Below, piece by piece: positions 1-9,528 of a DNA stretch of 16,091 nt. This DNA comes from Nymphaea colorata. Lineage: Eukaryota > Streptophyta > Magnoliopsida > Nymphaeales > Nymphaeaceae. Both the position numbers and the translations under genes were made by a program. The stretch spans positions 17,501-33,591 of the forward strand of contig NW_022204976.1 of the NCBI RefSeq assembly GCF_008831285.2, given 5' to 3'. The stretch's first letter is position 1. Every line of letters starts with the position of its first letter. The notes under the pieces were generated by a model. It saw nothing but the letters and a program-made list of their open reading frames with translations, was not told the DNA's origin and did not search any database.

Positions 1-1969
1 TTATTATTTGTTCTAAACGAATTCTCATTTTAGAATCTATTTTAGCAAATGAATTGATTAAGTACAAATTTTGTCGATCTGAATAGACAGACCCATATAG
101 AACAGATGCTATAAATATTCCGAAGTAGGCTATACTAACTGAATAAAATGCATTCGTCAAAAATTTATACCAATCTTCATCAGTTGAATTCTGATGGAAA
201 AGTTTCATCGATGGGGTTAACCATTTTGATAATATGTCAACCTCCATTACTTCGTGCCCGAAATTAATTCCTATGCATCCAACGAACAAAGTAAATATGG
301 CCAATATAAGCAGGGGAAATAACATGGTATTGTCCGATTCATGCGGATATAGTAAAGTATGAGAGTCTTTTTTGAAAAAATGAGTACTAAAAGATGATCG
401 CATGGTTCTTACATAACCGGCAATTTTATATGTATTAGAAAACGAGCAATTGGAAAAGGAGGACTTGTCATTATTATTCCTTGTTGTTAAAAGCAAATTG
501 CTGCTAACAGGTTTGGAACCTTCTTGCCCCCATATGGATATTGAATAGAAGGAACTATTTGTGTGTCCGCTGTAATTTTGAAAATGACTACGTAAATGCC
601 CTTCGAAAGTAAGTAAATACATACGAAACATATAAAATGCAGTTAATCCTGCTGTGTAGAAAGCTATTATCGCAAAAATCGGTGAATACAACCAACTATC
701 ATTAAGAATTTCGTCTTTGGACCAAAAACAAGCGAGGGGTGGAATACCACAAAGAGAAAGTGTACCTAAAAAAAAAGTTGTTTTTGTAATTGGCATATAT
801 TTAGTTAAACCGCCCATAAGAACCATGTTCTGACTCTTAGTCGGAGAATACCCAATAATGGGTTCCATGGAATGAATGATTGATCCAGACCCTAAAAACA
901 ATAATGCTTTAGAATAAGCATGAGTGATCAAATGGAATAAAGCGGCTCGATAAGAACCTATACCCAAAGCTAACATAATGTATCCCAATTGAGACATCGT
1001 GGAATAAGCTAAACTTCTCTTAATATCTCTTTGAGCAAGAGCTAAGGTAGCTCCTAATAGTACCGTTATTACACCTATCAAAGATATGATATTCATTATG
1101 TAAGGTATGGCTATGAAAAGAGGAAGAAGCCGAGCTACAAGAAAAATTCCTGCGGCTACCATAGTAGCCGCATGTATCAGAGCCGAAATAGGAGTGGGTC
1201 CCTCCATAGCATCAGGTAACCATACATGAAGTGGGAATTGCGCAGATTTAGCAACTGCACCGAGGAATAATAAGAAGGCACAAAGCGTAGCAAATGAGGA
1301 ATTCATCTCATTGTTATTAATGATCGAATCATTGAATATTTCGAATAAATCCTGAAATTCGAAACTACCTGTTATTAAATAAAAACCTAGGATTCCTAAT
1401 AATAAACCAAAATCCCCCACACGATTGGTCACAAACGCTTTTTGACAGGCATTTGCTGCAATTGGTCGGGTAAACCAAAAACCTATTAACAGATAGGAAC
1501 ACATTCCCACTAGTTCCCAAAAAATATGGATTTGTATCAAATTGGGACTAGTAACTAATCCCAGCATCGCTGTATTGAAAAAACTCATATAAGCAAAAAA
1601 TCTCAAATATCCTCGGTCATGAGACATATAATTATCACTATAGATAAGAACCAGGATTCCAACAGTAGTGATTAATATCGACATAATAGAAGTAAGTGGA
1701 TCAATCAAGTAGCCGAATTCTAAGGAAAAATCACTAGTGATGCTCCAAGACCATAGATATTCATAAATTGAGCTACCATTGATTTGCTGGATCGCCAGCT
1801 TAGTGGAAAAGACCATAACTATACTTAACAATAAAACAGCGGGAAAAGCCCATATACGACGAATATTTTTTGTTGCTGTCGGATTAAGCAGGAGTTCCAA
1901 TCCTATTAACATAGTAACTAGAAGCGGAACGAAAGGTATAATCCATGCATATTGATATGTGCGTTCCAT
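1..1969 (-). CDS. ndhF: NAD(P)H dehydrogenase-like complex subunit 5, 5' part (3' end outside window)
   Basis: NdhF is the large antiporter-like membrane subunit (NuoL/ND5 family) of the thylakoid NDH complex, which carries cyclic electron flow around photosystem I and pumps protons. I translated the minus strand from the ATG at 1967-1969 ([17 protein letters not shown]) and found no stop codon to the window edge. That gives 656 codons of a protein usually about 740 residues long. Family hallmarks are present: the conserved block [15 protein letters not shown], the K-x-A-Q-F-P-L-H-x-W-L-P-D motif, and the proton-channel stretch around [15 protein letters not shown]. The missing part is the C-terminal lateral helix region, which normally lies near the SSC/IRb junction. 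Codon 97 (1679-1681) is TCG (Ser) at a classical Ser-to-Leu editing position. The gene is transcribed away from rpl32 and has a spacer of about 1.1 kb upstream. Confidence 0.97.
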   Translation of the reverse strand, partial: MERTYQYAWIIPFVPLLVTMLIGLELLLNPTATKNIRRIWAFPAVLLLSIVMVFSTKLAIQQINGSSIYEYLWSWSITSDFSLEFGYLIDPLTSIMSILITTVGILVLIYSDNYMSHDRGYLRFFAYMSFFNTAMLGLVTSPNLIQIHIFWELVGMCSYLLIGFWFTRPIAANACQKAFVTNRVGDFGLLLGILGFYLITGSFEFQDLFEIFNDSIINNNEMNSSFATLCAFLLFLGAVAKSAQFPLHVWLPDAMEGPTPISALIHAATMVAAGIFLVARLLPLFIAIPYIMNIISLIGVITVLLGATLALAQRDIKRSLAYSTMSQLGYIMLALGIGSYRAALFHLITHAYSKALLFLGSGSIIHSMEPIIGYSPTKSQNMVLMGGLTKYMPITKTTFFLGTLSLCGIPPLACFWSKDEILNDSWLYSPIFAIIAFYTAGLTAFYMFRMYLLTFEGHLRSHFQNYSGHTNSSFYSISIWGQEGSKPVSSNLLLTTRNNNDKSSFSNCSFSNTYKIAGYVRTMRSSFSTHFFKKDSHTLLYPHESDNTMLFPLLILAIFTLFVGCIGINFGHEVMEVDILSKWLTPSMKLFHQNSTDEDWYKFLTNAFYSVSIAYFGIFIASVLYGSVYSDRQNLYLINSFAKIDSKMRIRLEQII

Positions 1970-3088
1970 AACCATAATAATAAAATTAAATCAAACCTTT
2001 TTCCTCTATTTTCTTCTAATTAATTATATTAATTATTGTTCCCAATTCACATTCATCACCAGTTCTTATTTATTTTTTTTTTTAACACAAACCAAAATAA
2101 GGATACGAAAAGAATATTCTTTTTTATTAATCTCGCTCTTCCTCGACTATTTAAAATTTGACCCAAGGAGTTACAATTGAATTGGTCAAATGATATAATT
2201 AAGCAAATTATTGCTTAATACTAGGGGTGAAGTAATTATTAGCTTTTGATATGGATCATGAGATCCGCAAATAACTCAACCCAACAAGATCTTTTATCCA
2301 AAATCATTAACTAATTTAAATTTAATTTGAAACTGATTGATTGGCTTCCACCAGAACTTGTGGGAAATTCTATGATACTTGTAACCTCCCATATGGGTGA
2401 AGTAAGAAGGTGAAGTAAGAGGTTACTTAAATTGCCTTAATCAAGTTCAAGTAATGTTCAAGTAATGGATCATTGAACAAAAGTATTATTCGAATCGTGG
2501 GGGCGCTATGCTTTAATGGGATCAATTGGTAGAGAAAATCTTATTGTTTTATCTCATGTAGGTAATTAATTTCTGGTTATTGTTATTAAATGTATTACGA
2601 CGGTAGGTATATGTAGGTTATATATATGGTCTATTTGAAATAGACTGAGATAGGAATTGTAACCTTTTATTTTATTTATTTTTCTTTTTATATTATTTAT
2701 CTGCGGGGGTCGATTTCATCGGTAGTTGATACCATCGATCCTAATGAATGGAGATATGAAACAATTAGTACAATTTTCTTTCTTCTGAGATTTTCATTGT
2801 ATGCAATAATAATGATAATGAATACTTCAAAAAGAGAAAAAAGATAACTATTTTTTTCTATGAGAGTTATACCTAGCGAATCGAATCTCCTTTCTTTTTA
2901 TTCTCCAACTTGAGTTTGAGTCCCTAGCAATAATTTAGTTTAGTCCCTATTATATGCTATATGCGCATATTTGTATGTTATGAAGAAAATCTATAAACTA
3001 AATAATAGATATATGAATAGAAAGAATTAATGATCTATTTTGAACAATACATGTCTTTCACATTCAACTTAGAAAAGTTCATTTTTGC
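1970..3088. other. ndhF-rpl32 intergenic spacer, no gene seen
   Basis: This AT-rich spacer of 1,119 bp separates the divergent ndhF and rpl32 genes, so it must hold the promoters of both, although I could not assign a convincing -35/-10 pair. I saw no tRNA-like fold and no conserved coding stretch; the 73-codon open frame from 1959 to 2180 is low-complexity and has no plastid homologue I recognise. Small structures are present: an 11-bp tandem duplication (gttcaagtaat at 2445-2455 and 2456-2466), a repeated ggtgaagtaaga near 2395-2421, and the 12-bp palindrome atatgcgcatat at 2959-2970. Spacers of this kind vary rapidly between species. Confidence 0.8.
2445..2466. repeat. Short 11-bp tandem duplication
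   Basis: The unit gttcaagtaat occurs twice in direct succession without mismatch, inside the ndhF-rpl32 spacer. Such short duplications are typical of replication slippage in plastid spacers. No function is inferred. Confidence 0.8.
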
Positions 3089-3247
3089 ATGGCGGTTCCA
3101 AAAAAACGTACTTCTATATCAAAAAAGCATATTCGTAGAAATTTTTGGAAGAGAAAGGGATATTGGGCAGCGGTAAAAGCTTTTTCTTTAGCTAAATCCA
3201 TTTCTACCGGTTATTCAAAAGGTTTTTTTGTACGACAAAAAAAATGA
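3089..3247 (+). CDS. rpl32: Plastid ribosomal protein bL32
   Basis: bL32 is a small structural protein of the large subunit of the plastid ribosome. The frame opens with ATG at 3089-3091 and ends at TGA 3245-3247, giving 52 residues, within the usual plastid length (about 50-60). It begins [20 protein letters not shown] and is strongly basic, with the family pattern of an N-terminal Lys/Arg cluster followed by WxxxGYW and [10 protein letters not shown]-like sequence; it ends FVRQKK. It is too short to stand out in an ORF scan, but the protein match is clear. It is the first plus-strand gene after ndhF, followed 420 bp later by trnL-UAG. In some plants rpl32 has moved to the nucleus; here the plastid copy looks intact. 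Confidence 0.96.
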   Translation: MAVPKKRTSISKKHIRRNFWKRKGYWAAVKAFSLAKSISTGYSKGFFVRQKK

Positions 3248-3667
3248 AATAAAAAAAGCAAAGAATAAATAATAATGTGATAAGAAACCCTTCAAATGAT
3301 CTAAATCAACATCAATCAATGATTGGATAAATTAATGATTCTGTATCATATATTGGGCCCTCAAAATGGCACTATTTGTGTTTTAAAGGGCGTTATTAGA
3401 CGCAAGATACAAGGTTCAATATAGTGAATAGAGTGCATTTTTATATGATTTGCGAGATGGGGATTGCCATTTTCCCCATCGATTCACTATTTTCCCCATC
3501 GATTCACTATTACTAAGCTTTAAGGTAAGCTAGTAACAATTATGGAACCTTCAAATATTGACTTGAATGGCTATTCTTCGATTGATTCAATAATCATCTA
3601 TTGCAATTGCATTGAACCTCTCAATATCGACGATTGAATATGCATGAGTTAGTATTACTTCGAACAA
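3248..3667. other. rpl32-trnL(UAG) intergenic spacer
   Basis: This 420-bp AT-rich spacer holds no coding sequence I can support. Its notable content is a perfect 20-bp tandem duplication at 3471-3510, whose unit also pairs with sequence just upstream to form a possible hairpin. In some plants this interval encodes the small RNA sprA, but I cannot recognise that RNA here by eye. Confidence 0.75.
3456..3510. repeat. 20-bp tandem duplication with overlapping inverted repeat
   Basis: The unit tttccccatcgattcactat occurs twice, at 3471-3490 and 3491-3510, without mismatch. The sequence gatgggga at 3456-3463 is the reverse complement of tccccatc inside each copy (3473-3480 and 3493-3500), so a stem of 8 bp with a 9-nt loop can form with the first copy. 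In addition atagtgaat at 3421-3429 is complementary to attcactat at 3482-3490 and 3502-3510. This could be a processing or 3'-end structure for rpl32 transcripts, but that is inference. Confidence 0.85.
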
Positions 3668-3747
3668 GCCGCCATGGTGAAATCGGTAGACACGCTGTTC
3701 TTAGGAAGCAGTGCTAGAGCATCTCGGTTCGAGTCCGAGTGGCGGCA
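3668..3747 (+). tRNA. trnL-UAG: tRNA-Leu (anticodon UAG)
   Basis: This is an 80-nt class II tRNA with the long variable arm expected of leucine tRNAs. The acceptor stem pairs GCCGCCA at 3668-3674 with TGGCGGC at 3740-3746, followed by the discriminator base A at 3747. The anticodon stem pairs ctgtt with agcag, with one G-U pair, around the loop cttagga, giving anticodon TAG at the central positions. The T arm contains GGTTCGAGTCC. No CCA is encoded, as is normal in plastids. The position between rpl32 and ccsA is the standard one for this gene. Confidence 0.97.
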
Positions 3748-3862
3748 TTCTCTAAAACAAAAAAGGACACAACGGATCCTTTAATTCGATACCATATTTA
3801 CATTCGGTAATTAAGGAAGGGTTCCCTTTTTTTATAACTATAAAAACAAAAAATGATTGTTT

Positions 3863-4789
3863 ATGATATTTGCAACTTTAGAACATATATTAACTCACAT
3901 ATCTTTTTCGATCATTTCAATTGTGATTCCTACTCATCTGATGACCTTGGTCTATGAAATTGTAGGACTATGTGATTCGTCAGAAAAAGGCATGATAGCT
4001 ACTTTTTTCTGTATAACAGGATTATTAGTTACTCGTTGGATTTATTCGGGACATGTACCATTAAGTGATCTATATGAATCATTAATGTTCCTTTCATGGA
4101 GTTTCTCCCTTATTCATATAGTTCCATATTTTAGAAACTATAAGAATTTTTTCAGTAAAATAACCGCCCCAAGCGCTATTTTAACCCAAGGCTTTGCCAC
4201 TTCGGGTCTTTTAACTAAAATGCATCAATCCGCAATATTAGTGCCTGCTCTCCAATCCCGTTGGTTAATGATGCACGTAAGTATGATGTTGTTGAGCTAT
4301 GCAGCTCTTTTATGTGGATCATTATTATCCATAACTCTCCTGGTCATTACGTTTAGAAGAAAGATAGATATTTTCGGTAAAACCAATCATTTATTAATTA
4401 GTTCATTTTCTTTTGATGAGACCCAATACGTGAATTTTTCGTTTAGAAATTATCACAGGTATCAATTGACTCAGCGATTGGATTCTTGGAGTTATCGTGT
4501 CATTGGCTTGGGTTTTACCCTTTTAACTATAGGTATTCTTTCAGGAGCAGTATGGGCTAATGAGGCATGGGGATCTTATTGGAATTGGGACCCCAAAGAA
4601 ACCTGGGCATTTATTACTTGGACCGTATTCGCGATTTATTTACATACTAGAACAAATAAAAGTTTGCAAGGTGCAAATTCAGCAATTGTGGCTTCTATGG
4701 GATTTCTTATAATTTGGATCTGCTATTTTGGGGTCAATCTATTAGGAAGAGGGCTACATAGTTATGGTTCATTCACATTAAACATCTAA
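3863..4789 (+). CDS. ccsA: Cytochrome c biogenesis protein CcsA (haem attachment)
   Basis: CcsA (formerly ycf5) is a multi-pass thylakoid protein that, with nuclear-encoded Ccs1, delivers and ligates haem to apocytochromes f and c6 on the lumen side. I start it at the ATG at 3863-3865 ([12 protein letters not shown]), the start conserved in plants; the frame is open two codons further upstream only to a TTG. It ends at TAA 4787-4789, giving 308 residues, close to the usual 310-325. The haem-binding WWD signature is clear ([13 protein letters not shown], about residues 236-248). Candidate haem-ligand histidines lie at about residues 138 (LMMHVSMM), 261 and 299 (GLHSYG). Several hydrophobic segments fit the known membrane topology. 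It lies 115 bp after trnL-UAG and converges with ndhD. Confidence 0.97.
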   Translation: MIFATLEHILTHISFSIISIVIPTHLMTLVYEIVGLCDSSEKGMIATFFCITGLLVTRWIYSGHVPLSDLYESLMFLSWSFSLIHIVPYFRNYKNFFSKITAPSAILTQGFATSGLLTKMHQSAILVPALQSRWLMMHVSMMLLSYAALLCGSLLSITLLVITFRRKIDIFGKTNHLLISSFSFDETQYVNFSFRNYHRYQLTQRLDSWSYRVIGLGFTLLTIGILSGAVWANEAWGSYWNWDPKETWAFITWTVFAIYLHTRTNKSLQGANSAIVASMGFLIIWICYFGVNLLGRGLHSYGSFTLNI

Positions 4790-4863
4790 TTGAAGAAAAA
4801 AACTGCAGAATACATAGAAAGATTGTACACATACCCTTTCATTCTCATATACCCCTCTCATAT

Positions 4864-4893
4864 ACCATAATATTATTAACCATAATATTATTA
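4864..4893. repeat. 15-bp tandem duplication
   Basis: The unit accataatattatta is present twice back to back without mismatch. It is a simple AT-rich duplication downstream of ccsA with no evident function. Confidence 0.8.
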
Positions 4894-4933
4894 TCTCATT
4901 TATACATTATATGTATAAGGTGAAAGATATATA

Positions 4934-4989
4934 TGTAATCAGAAATATCTGTAGTTAAATAATAAAAACTACAGATATTTCTGATTACA
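4934..4989. terminator. Perfect 23-bp stem-loop between convergent ccsA and ndhD
   Basis: The arms at 4934-4956 and 4967-4989 are exact reverse complements of 23 nt, with a 10-nt AT-only loop. The structure lies 145 bp after the ccsA stop and 164 bp beyond the ndhD stop, so it would form in both transcripts. Plastid 3' inverted repeats of this type mainly stabilise and define mRNA 3' ends and are weak terminators; this role is inferred from position and symmetry. Confidence 0.8.
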
Positions 4990-5152
4990 ATTTCCTTCAT
5001 TTAATTGCATTTTTGACTTGATAGAAGGAAAAATCTTCTTTTCCTTTTGATTGGTCTAGCCAACGATTGATTTGTTTGTAAACAGCAGTGCAGGATTATT
5101 GGATTGGATCTTCTGTGCTGCCCATAACCATAAAAAAATCCATCCATGAAAG

Positions 5153-6655
5153 CTACCCATGAAAGTAATTAGATAGAATAGTTTCTACCTTGTCAACTGA
5201 TAGTGAAAGAACGAAATCTGGATAAATACCAATACCTATTATAGGTAAAAGGATACACATCAAAATAAAGATTTCTCGTGGTCCAGAATCCACAAAGTGA
5301 GACTTGGGAACATTGAATAACCTGTATCCATAGAACATCTGGCGTGACATAGATAATGAATAAATAGGAGTTAATATCATTCCAATTGCCATTACAAAAG
5401 TAATTAGTATTTTTGACATTACAAGGTATTTTGGGCTAGTAATTATTCCCAAAAATATCACAAATTCTGCAACAAAACCACTCATTCCTGGTAATGCGAG
5501 AGAAGCCATTGAGAAGCTACTGAACATCGTAAAGATTCTTGGCATTAGTATAGCTATTCCCCCCATTTCGTTAAGATAACGAAGACGTATTCTATCATAA
5601 CTTGTTCCTGCCAGGAAAAAAAGTGCAGCACCAATAAATCCATGAGAGATGATTTGTAAAATAGCTCCATTGAGTCCCGCATCGGTTATAGAACTAATTC
5701 CTATTATTATGAAACCCATATGAGATACGGAAGAATAGGCTATTCTCTTTTTTAAATTGCGTTGACCAAGAGAAGTTAAAGCTGCATAGATTATTTGAAT
5801 AGTCCCTACTATCATCAACCAAGGAGAAAATATGGAATGGGCGTGGGGTAATAATTCCATATTGACCCGAACCAACCCGTATGCTCCCATTTTTAATAAG
5901 ATTCCAGCTAGAAGCATACATGTACTGTAATGCGCCTCTCCATGGGTATCTGGCAACCATGTATGTAAAGGTATGATCGGTGATTTGACAGCATAAGCAA
6001 TAAGGAAACCCAAATAAAATATTATTTCCAATGCCACGGGATACGATTGATTAGCTAATGTTTCAAAATTTAATGTTGGTTCATTGGAACCATATAAACC
6101 CATACCTAGAACTCCCATTAAGAGAAAAATGGAACCTCCTGCAGTGTACAAAATGAACTTTGTAGCTGAGTACAGACGTTTCTTTCCTCCCCACATGGAT
6201 AAAAGTAGGTAAACAGGAATTAATTCTAATTCCCACATGATGAAAAAAAGTAAGAGGTCTCGAGAAGAAAATGATCCTATTTGACCACTGTACATTGCTA
6301 ACATCAGGAAATGGAACAATCGCGAATTTCGGGTAACTGGCCAAGCCGCTGAAGTAGCTAAAGTAGTGATAAATCCTGTCAATAAAATGGGTCCTATAGA
6401 AAGTCCGTCGATTCCGAGTCTCCAGTGAAAATCAAAAATATTTATCCAGTTAAAGTCTTCTTCCAATTGGATTAATGGATCGTCCAATTTAAAATGATAA
6501 CAGAATACGTAGGTCGTTAGAAGGAGTTCAAATAAGCAGATACAGATAGTATACCATCGAACTACCTTATTTCCTCTATGAGGGAAAAGAGCAATTAAGG
6601 AACCCGCGGATATGGGCAAAACAACAATGATTGTTAACCAATAAAAATCACTCAT
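5153..6655 (-). CDS. ndhD: NAD(P)H dehydrogenase-like complex subunit 4
   Basis: NdhD is an antiporter-like proton-pumping membrane subunit (NuoM/ND4 family) of the thylakoid NDH complex. I start it at the ATG at 6653-6655 ([14 protein letters not shown]), giving 500 residues, the family length; the frame is open six codons further only to a GTG. This ATG aligns with the codon that is genomic ACG, edited to AUG, in many angiosperms, so no start-codon editing is needed here. Hallmarks include [19 protein letters not shown] (about 139-157), the [19 protein letters not shown] block (about 224-243) and many hydrophobic helices. TCA codons for Ser at 128 (6272-6274), 225 (5981-5983) and 437 (5345-5347) match known Ser-to-Leu editing positions. 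At the positions equivalent to other editing sites (200, 293, 296) Leu is already encoded. It follows psaC by 126 bp. Confidence 0.97.
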   Translation of the reverse strand: MSDFYWLTIIVVLPISAGSLIALFPHRGNKVVRWYTICICLFELLLTTYVFCYHFKLDDPLIQLEEDFNWINIFDFHWRLGIDGLSIGPILLTGFITTLATSAAWPVTRNSRLFHFLMLAMYSGQIGSFSSRDLLLFFIMWELELIPVYLLLSMWGGKKRLYSATKFILYTAGGSIFLLMGVLGMGLYGSNEPTLNFETLANQSYPVALEIIFYLGFLIAYAVKSPIIPLHTWLPDTHGEAHYSTCMLLAGILLKMGAYGLVRVNMELLPHAHSIFSPWLMIVGTIQIIYAALTSLGQRNLKKRIAYSSVSHMGFIIIGISSITDAGLNGAILQIISHGFIGAALFFLAGTSYDRIRLRYLNEMGGIAILMPRIFTMFSSFSMASLALPGMSGFVAEFVIFLGIITSPKYLVMSKILITFVMAIGMILTPIYSLSMSRQMFYGYRLFNVPKSHFVDSGPREIFILMCILLPIIGIGIYPDFVLSLSVDKVETILSNYFHG

Positions 6656-6687
6656 AGTAAAGACAAAATACACTTTGATTTGACCAG

Positions 6688-6732
6688 AAAAACCCGCGCT
6701 CGGATTTTTTTATTTATCGAGTACGGGTTTTT
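6688..6732 (-). other. psaC-ndhD intercistronic stem-loop
   Basis: The sequence aaaaacccg at 6688-6696 is complementary to cgggttttt at 6724-6732. Inside it, ctcg at 6699-6702 pairs with cgag at 6718-6721, leaving a small internal loop and a T-rich apical loop. It lies in the 126-bp spacer between the psaC stop and the ndhD start. A role as an RNA-processing or 3'-end stabilising element for psaC, or as a control of ndhD translation, is plausible but inferred from position only. Confidence 0.55.
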
Positions 6733-6781
6733 GTCGGTAAAGAGGAATCAAATGGATTCAAGGGGAGTTTTTTGTAACGTA

Positions 6782-7433
<652 letters not shown>

Positions 7434-7739
7434 TTATTTATTCAATAAATTTGATTGATTGATACGAGTTGATTTTCTGTTACGATAGATCGAAGAAACA
7501 ATAGCTGGTCCAATAGCTGCTTCGGCGGCTGCAATAGCGATAACAAAGATCGAGAAAACGTCTCCCTTTAATTGGCGACTATCAAATAAATCAGAAAATG
7601 TTATGAGATTCATATTAACAGCATTCAGTATAAGTTCAAGACACATAAGTGCTCTAACCATGTTTCGACTTGTGATCAATCCATAGATACCAATAGAAAA
7701 TAAATAGGCACTCAAAACAAGTACATGCTCGAGCATCAT
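7434..7739 (-). CDS. ndhE: NAD(P)H dehydrogenase-like complex subunit 4L
   Basis: NdhE (NuoK/ND4L family) is a small three-helix membrane subunit of the thylakoid NDH complex. I start it at the ATG at 7737-7739 ([17 protein letters not shown]), which aligns with the usual MILEHV start and gives 101 residues, the normal length; the next Met codon, at 7734-7736, is the second residue of this conserved start, and the frame is open six more codons upstream to a TTG. The conserved polar residues of the membrane channel are present in [10 protein letters not shown] and [10 protein letters not shown]. The C-terminus [14 protein letters not shown] is typical. Residue 78 is Pro (CCA at 7506-7508) where the family has Leu, so C-to-U editing may act here. 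The gene lies between ndhG and psaC on the minus strand. Confidence 0.96.
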   Translation of the reverse strand: MMLEHVLVLSAYLFSIGIYGLITSRNMVRALMCLELILNAVNMNLITFSDLFDSRQLKGDVFSIFVIAIAAAEAAIGPAIVSSIYRNRKSTRINQSNLLNK

Positions 7740-8031
7740 TGACCAACTCCTCGTCAATCTCGATTCATTTCAATATAAACAACAATTCAACTGATTCGAT
7801 TAATTAAATGAGAAGATTCTACTGAATCTAATTCAATTATCAATCCATATAATATATATAAGAAATACAGTACCAAAAAAGACACTGAAATGGGTCGTCG
7901 AACTAACAAAAACTTTGAAATATGTCTCATGAACAATATTCCAATTTAGGGTGGACAGATAGATGCGATAACAATTACACGGAGGTTGCTTTATTTTATT
8001 TGGTTGGTTTGTTATTTCCAATTCTAAGTAT

Positions 8032-8565
8032 CTATTCCCGGCGAGCCATAGCAATTGCGCCCACTAAGGAAACTAAAAGGATTATAGAAATCAGTTCAAA
8101 TGGAAGATAAAAATCTGTTGATAAATGAATCCCAATCTGTTGAACATTACTTGTCAGGTCCTGTTCTATGATCTGGTTTGATCTTGTAGTCCAAATAATC
8201 CCGTACCATGACGTGTTTGGGATAGTAGCAATTAGTGAAAAAAAAATACTTGTACAAACTAGCGAAGTGAATCCATCTCCGACAGTCCAAAAATGAAAAG
8301 AATTGTAATATTCTGAACCATTCATAAACATCACAGCAAATAAGATTAAGACATTTATGGCTCCCACGTAAATAAGTAGCTGCGCAGCAGCTACAAAATA
8401 AGAGTTCGATGGAATATAAAATAAAGATATACAAACAAGAACCAATCCCAAGGAAAAGGCAGAATAAATTGGATTGGTAAGTAATACCACTCCTAGACCT
8501 CCTACTATAAGACCTGATCCCAGAGATACTAAAAGAATATCATGTATTGGCGCAGGTAAATCCAT
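8032..8565 (-). CDS. ndhG: NAD(P)H dehydrogenase-like complex subunit 6
   Basis: NdhG (NuoJ/ND6 family) is a five-helix membrane subunit of the thylakoid NDH complex. The ATG at 8563-8565 gives 177 residues, starting [12 protein letters not shown] and ending GAIAMARRE; the usual length is 176. Conserved blocks are [20 protein letters not shown] (about 31-50), [21 protein letters not shown] (about 59-79) and the C-terminal [17 protein letters not shown] helix. Pro52 (CCA at 8410-8412) and Ser14 (TCT at 8524-8526) replace Leu and Phe of most relatives and are candidate editing codons. It lies 343 bp after ndhI and 292 bp before ndhE; the ndhG-ndhE spacer shows only AT-rich sequence and spurious open frames on both strands. 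Confidence 0.96.
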   Translation of the reverse strand: MDLPAPIHDILLVSLGSGLIVGGLGVVLLTNPIYSAFSLGLVLVCISLFYIPSNSYFVAAAQLLIYVGAINVLILFAVMFMNGSEYYNSFHFWTVGDGFTSLVCTSIFFSLIATIPNTSWYGIIWTTRSNQIIEQDLTSNVQQIGIHLSTDFYLPFELISIILLVSLVGAIAMARRE

Positions 8566-8908
8566 TATGTGTTAAATAAGCGATAAATAAGTCAAAATAT
8601 CTCATGATCTTACTGGTCGGGAAAAAGTGGGTTACCCTTTTTTATATCTAATAGTTCTTACCCCAGCGTGGTGTGGGTTTATGTAGATTGAGTTAATCAA
8701 TTGAACGGGCCAATCTTGCTTTTGTCTTTAGTCGAAACAGAGTTCGTAATTTCATATTTTTAATTAAACAAATAAGGGCTATGGCTATAATGGCTATATA
8801 TATTTATATATTCAAAAAGTAGTTATAATCCTCACAAATCTAGTTATTCTTTGTCTGACATGAAAGAAACTTACCTACTTTTGATCAAAACTTAGTCTTA
8901 TTTTTAAT
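8566..8908. other. ndhI-ndhG intergenic spacer
   Basis: This 343-bp spacer contains no gene that I can support. It is AT-rich, with a (ggctat)-like repetition and TATA runs near 8778-8812. A short imperfect stem (aaaaag-ggg/ccc-ttttt, about 8624-8645) lies near the ndhG leader. It holds the intercistronic region of the ndh transcript. Confidence 0.65.
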
Positions 8909-9448
8909 TTAATTGGTAATCGTTCTTGAATCAAGGGGTTTCTCCATAGATATTTTTATTGGAGTTGAGTTCATAATTGTTCGAACTGTGTAATCTCCAA
9001 TTACAGACATTGGTAACCGACCCAAAGCAATTTGATTATAATTTAATTCGTGACGATCGTAGGTGGAAAGTTCATATTCTTCAGTCATTGATAAACAGTT
9101 TGTGGGGCAATACTCCACGCAATTACCACAAAATATACAGATTCCGAAATCAATACTATAATTAAGCAATCGTTTCTTTCTAATATCTGTTTCTAATCGC
9201 CAATCAACAACAGGTAGATCTATCGGACATACGCGAACACATACTTCACAAGCAATGCATTTATCAAATTCAAAGTGGATTCGCCCACGGAAACGCTCTG
9301 ATGTGATCGATTTTTCATAAGGATATTGAATAGTTACAGGTAAACGATTTGCGTGAGATAAGGTAATCATGAAACTTTGACCAATGTATCTTGCAGCTCG
9401 TACTGTCTGTTGACCATAATTCATGAACCCAGTCACCATAGGAAACAT
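8909..9448 (-). CDS. ndhI: NAD(P)H dehydrogenase-like complex subunit I (8Fe ferredoxin-type)
   Basis: NdhI (NuoI family) carries two [4Fe-4S] clusters and relays electrons through the peripheral arm of the thylakoid NDH complex. The ATG at 9446-9448 gives 179 residues, beginning [20 protein letters not shown]. The cluster ligands are Cys 64, 67, 70, 74 ([12 protein letters not shown]) and Cys 104, 107, 110, 114 ([12 protein letters not shown]). The N-terminal amphipathic segment [14 protein letters not shown] fits the membrane-anchoring region. The C-terminal tail after GDYTVRT is longer than the roughly 167 residues of some eudicots, which is common among angiosperms. Ser47 (TCG at 9308-9310) stands where relatives have Leu. 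It starts 80 bp downstream of the ndhA stop, within the cluster. Confidence 0.97.
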   Translation of the reverse strand: MFPMVTGFMNYGQQTVRAARYIGQSFMITLSHANRLPVTIQYPYEKSITSERFRGRIHFEFDKCIACEVCVRVCPIDLPVVDWRLETDIRKKRLLNYSIDFGICIFCGNCVEYCPTNCLSMTEEYELSTYDRHELNYNQIALGRLPMSVIGDYTVRTIMNSTPIKISMEKPLDSRTITN

Positions 9449-9528
9449 ATATCGTGAATATCCATGAATAATTTGATGTTTCTTTCTCTTGCTTGAGAGA
9501 GGATAAGAATCTGGAATATCCTATTCTG

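Larger units (their letters stand above)
4790..5152. other. ccsA-ndhD convergent intergenic spacer
   Basis: This spacer of 363 bp separates the 3' ends of two convergent genes. It contains no coding sequence. Visible structures are a direct repeat of tctcatatacc (4843-4853 and 4856-4866), a 15-bp tandem duplication accataatattatta (4864-4878 and 4879-4893), and a perfect long hairpin at 4934-4989, listed separately. Confidence 0.8.

Noticed and set aside
1959-2180. Plus-strand 73-codon open frame at the ndhF start and upstream spacer
   Set aside because: It overlaps the ndhF start antisense, begins at a non-ATG codon, and is low-complexity AT-rich sequence.
3248-3667. Possible sprA small RNA gene between rpl32 and trnL-UAG
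   Set aside because: I could not recognise sprA sequence or a convincing promoter by eye; a covariance or similarity search would be needed.
7833-8110. Open frames on both strands across the ndhG 3' end and the ndhG-ndhE spacer
   Set aside because: They overlap each other and ndhG in other frames; neither resembles a known plastid protein.
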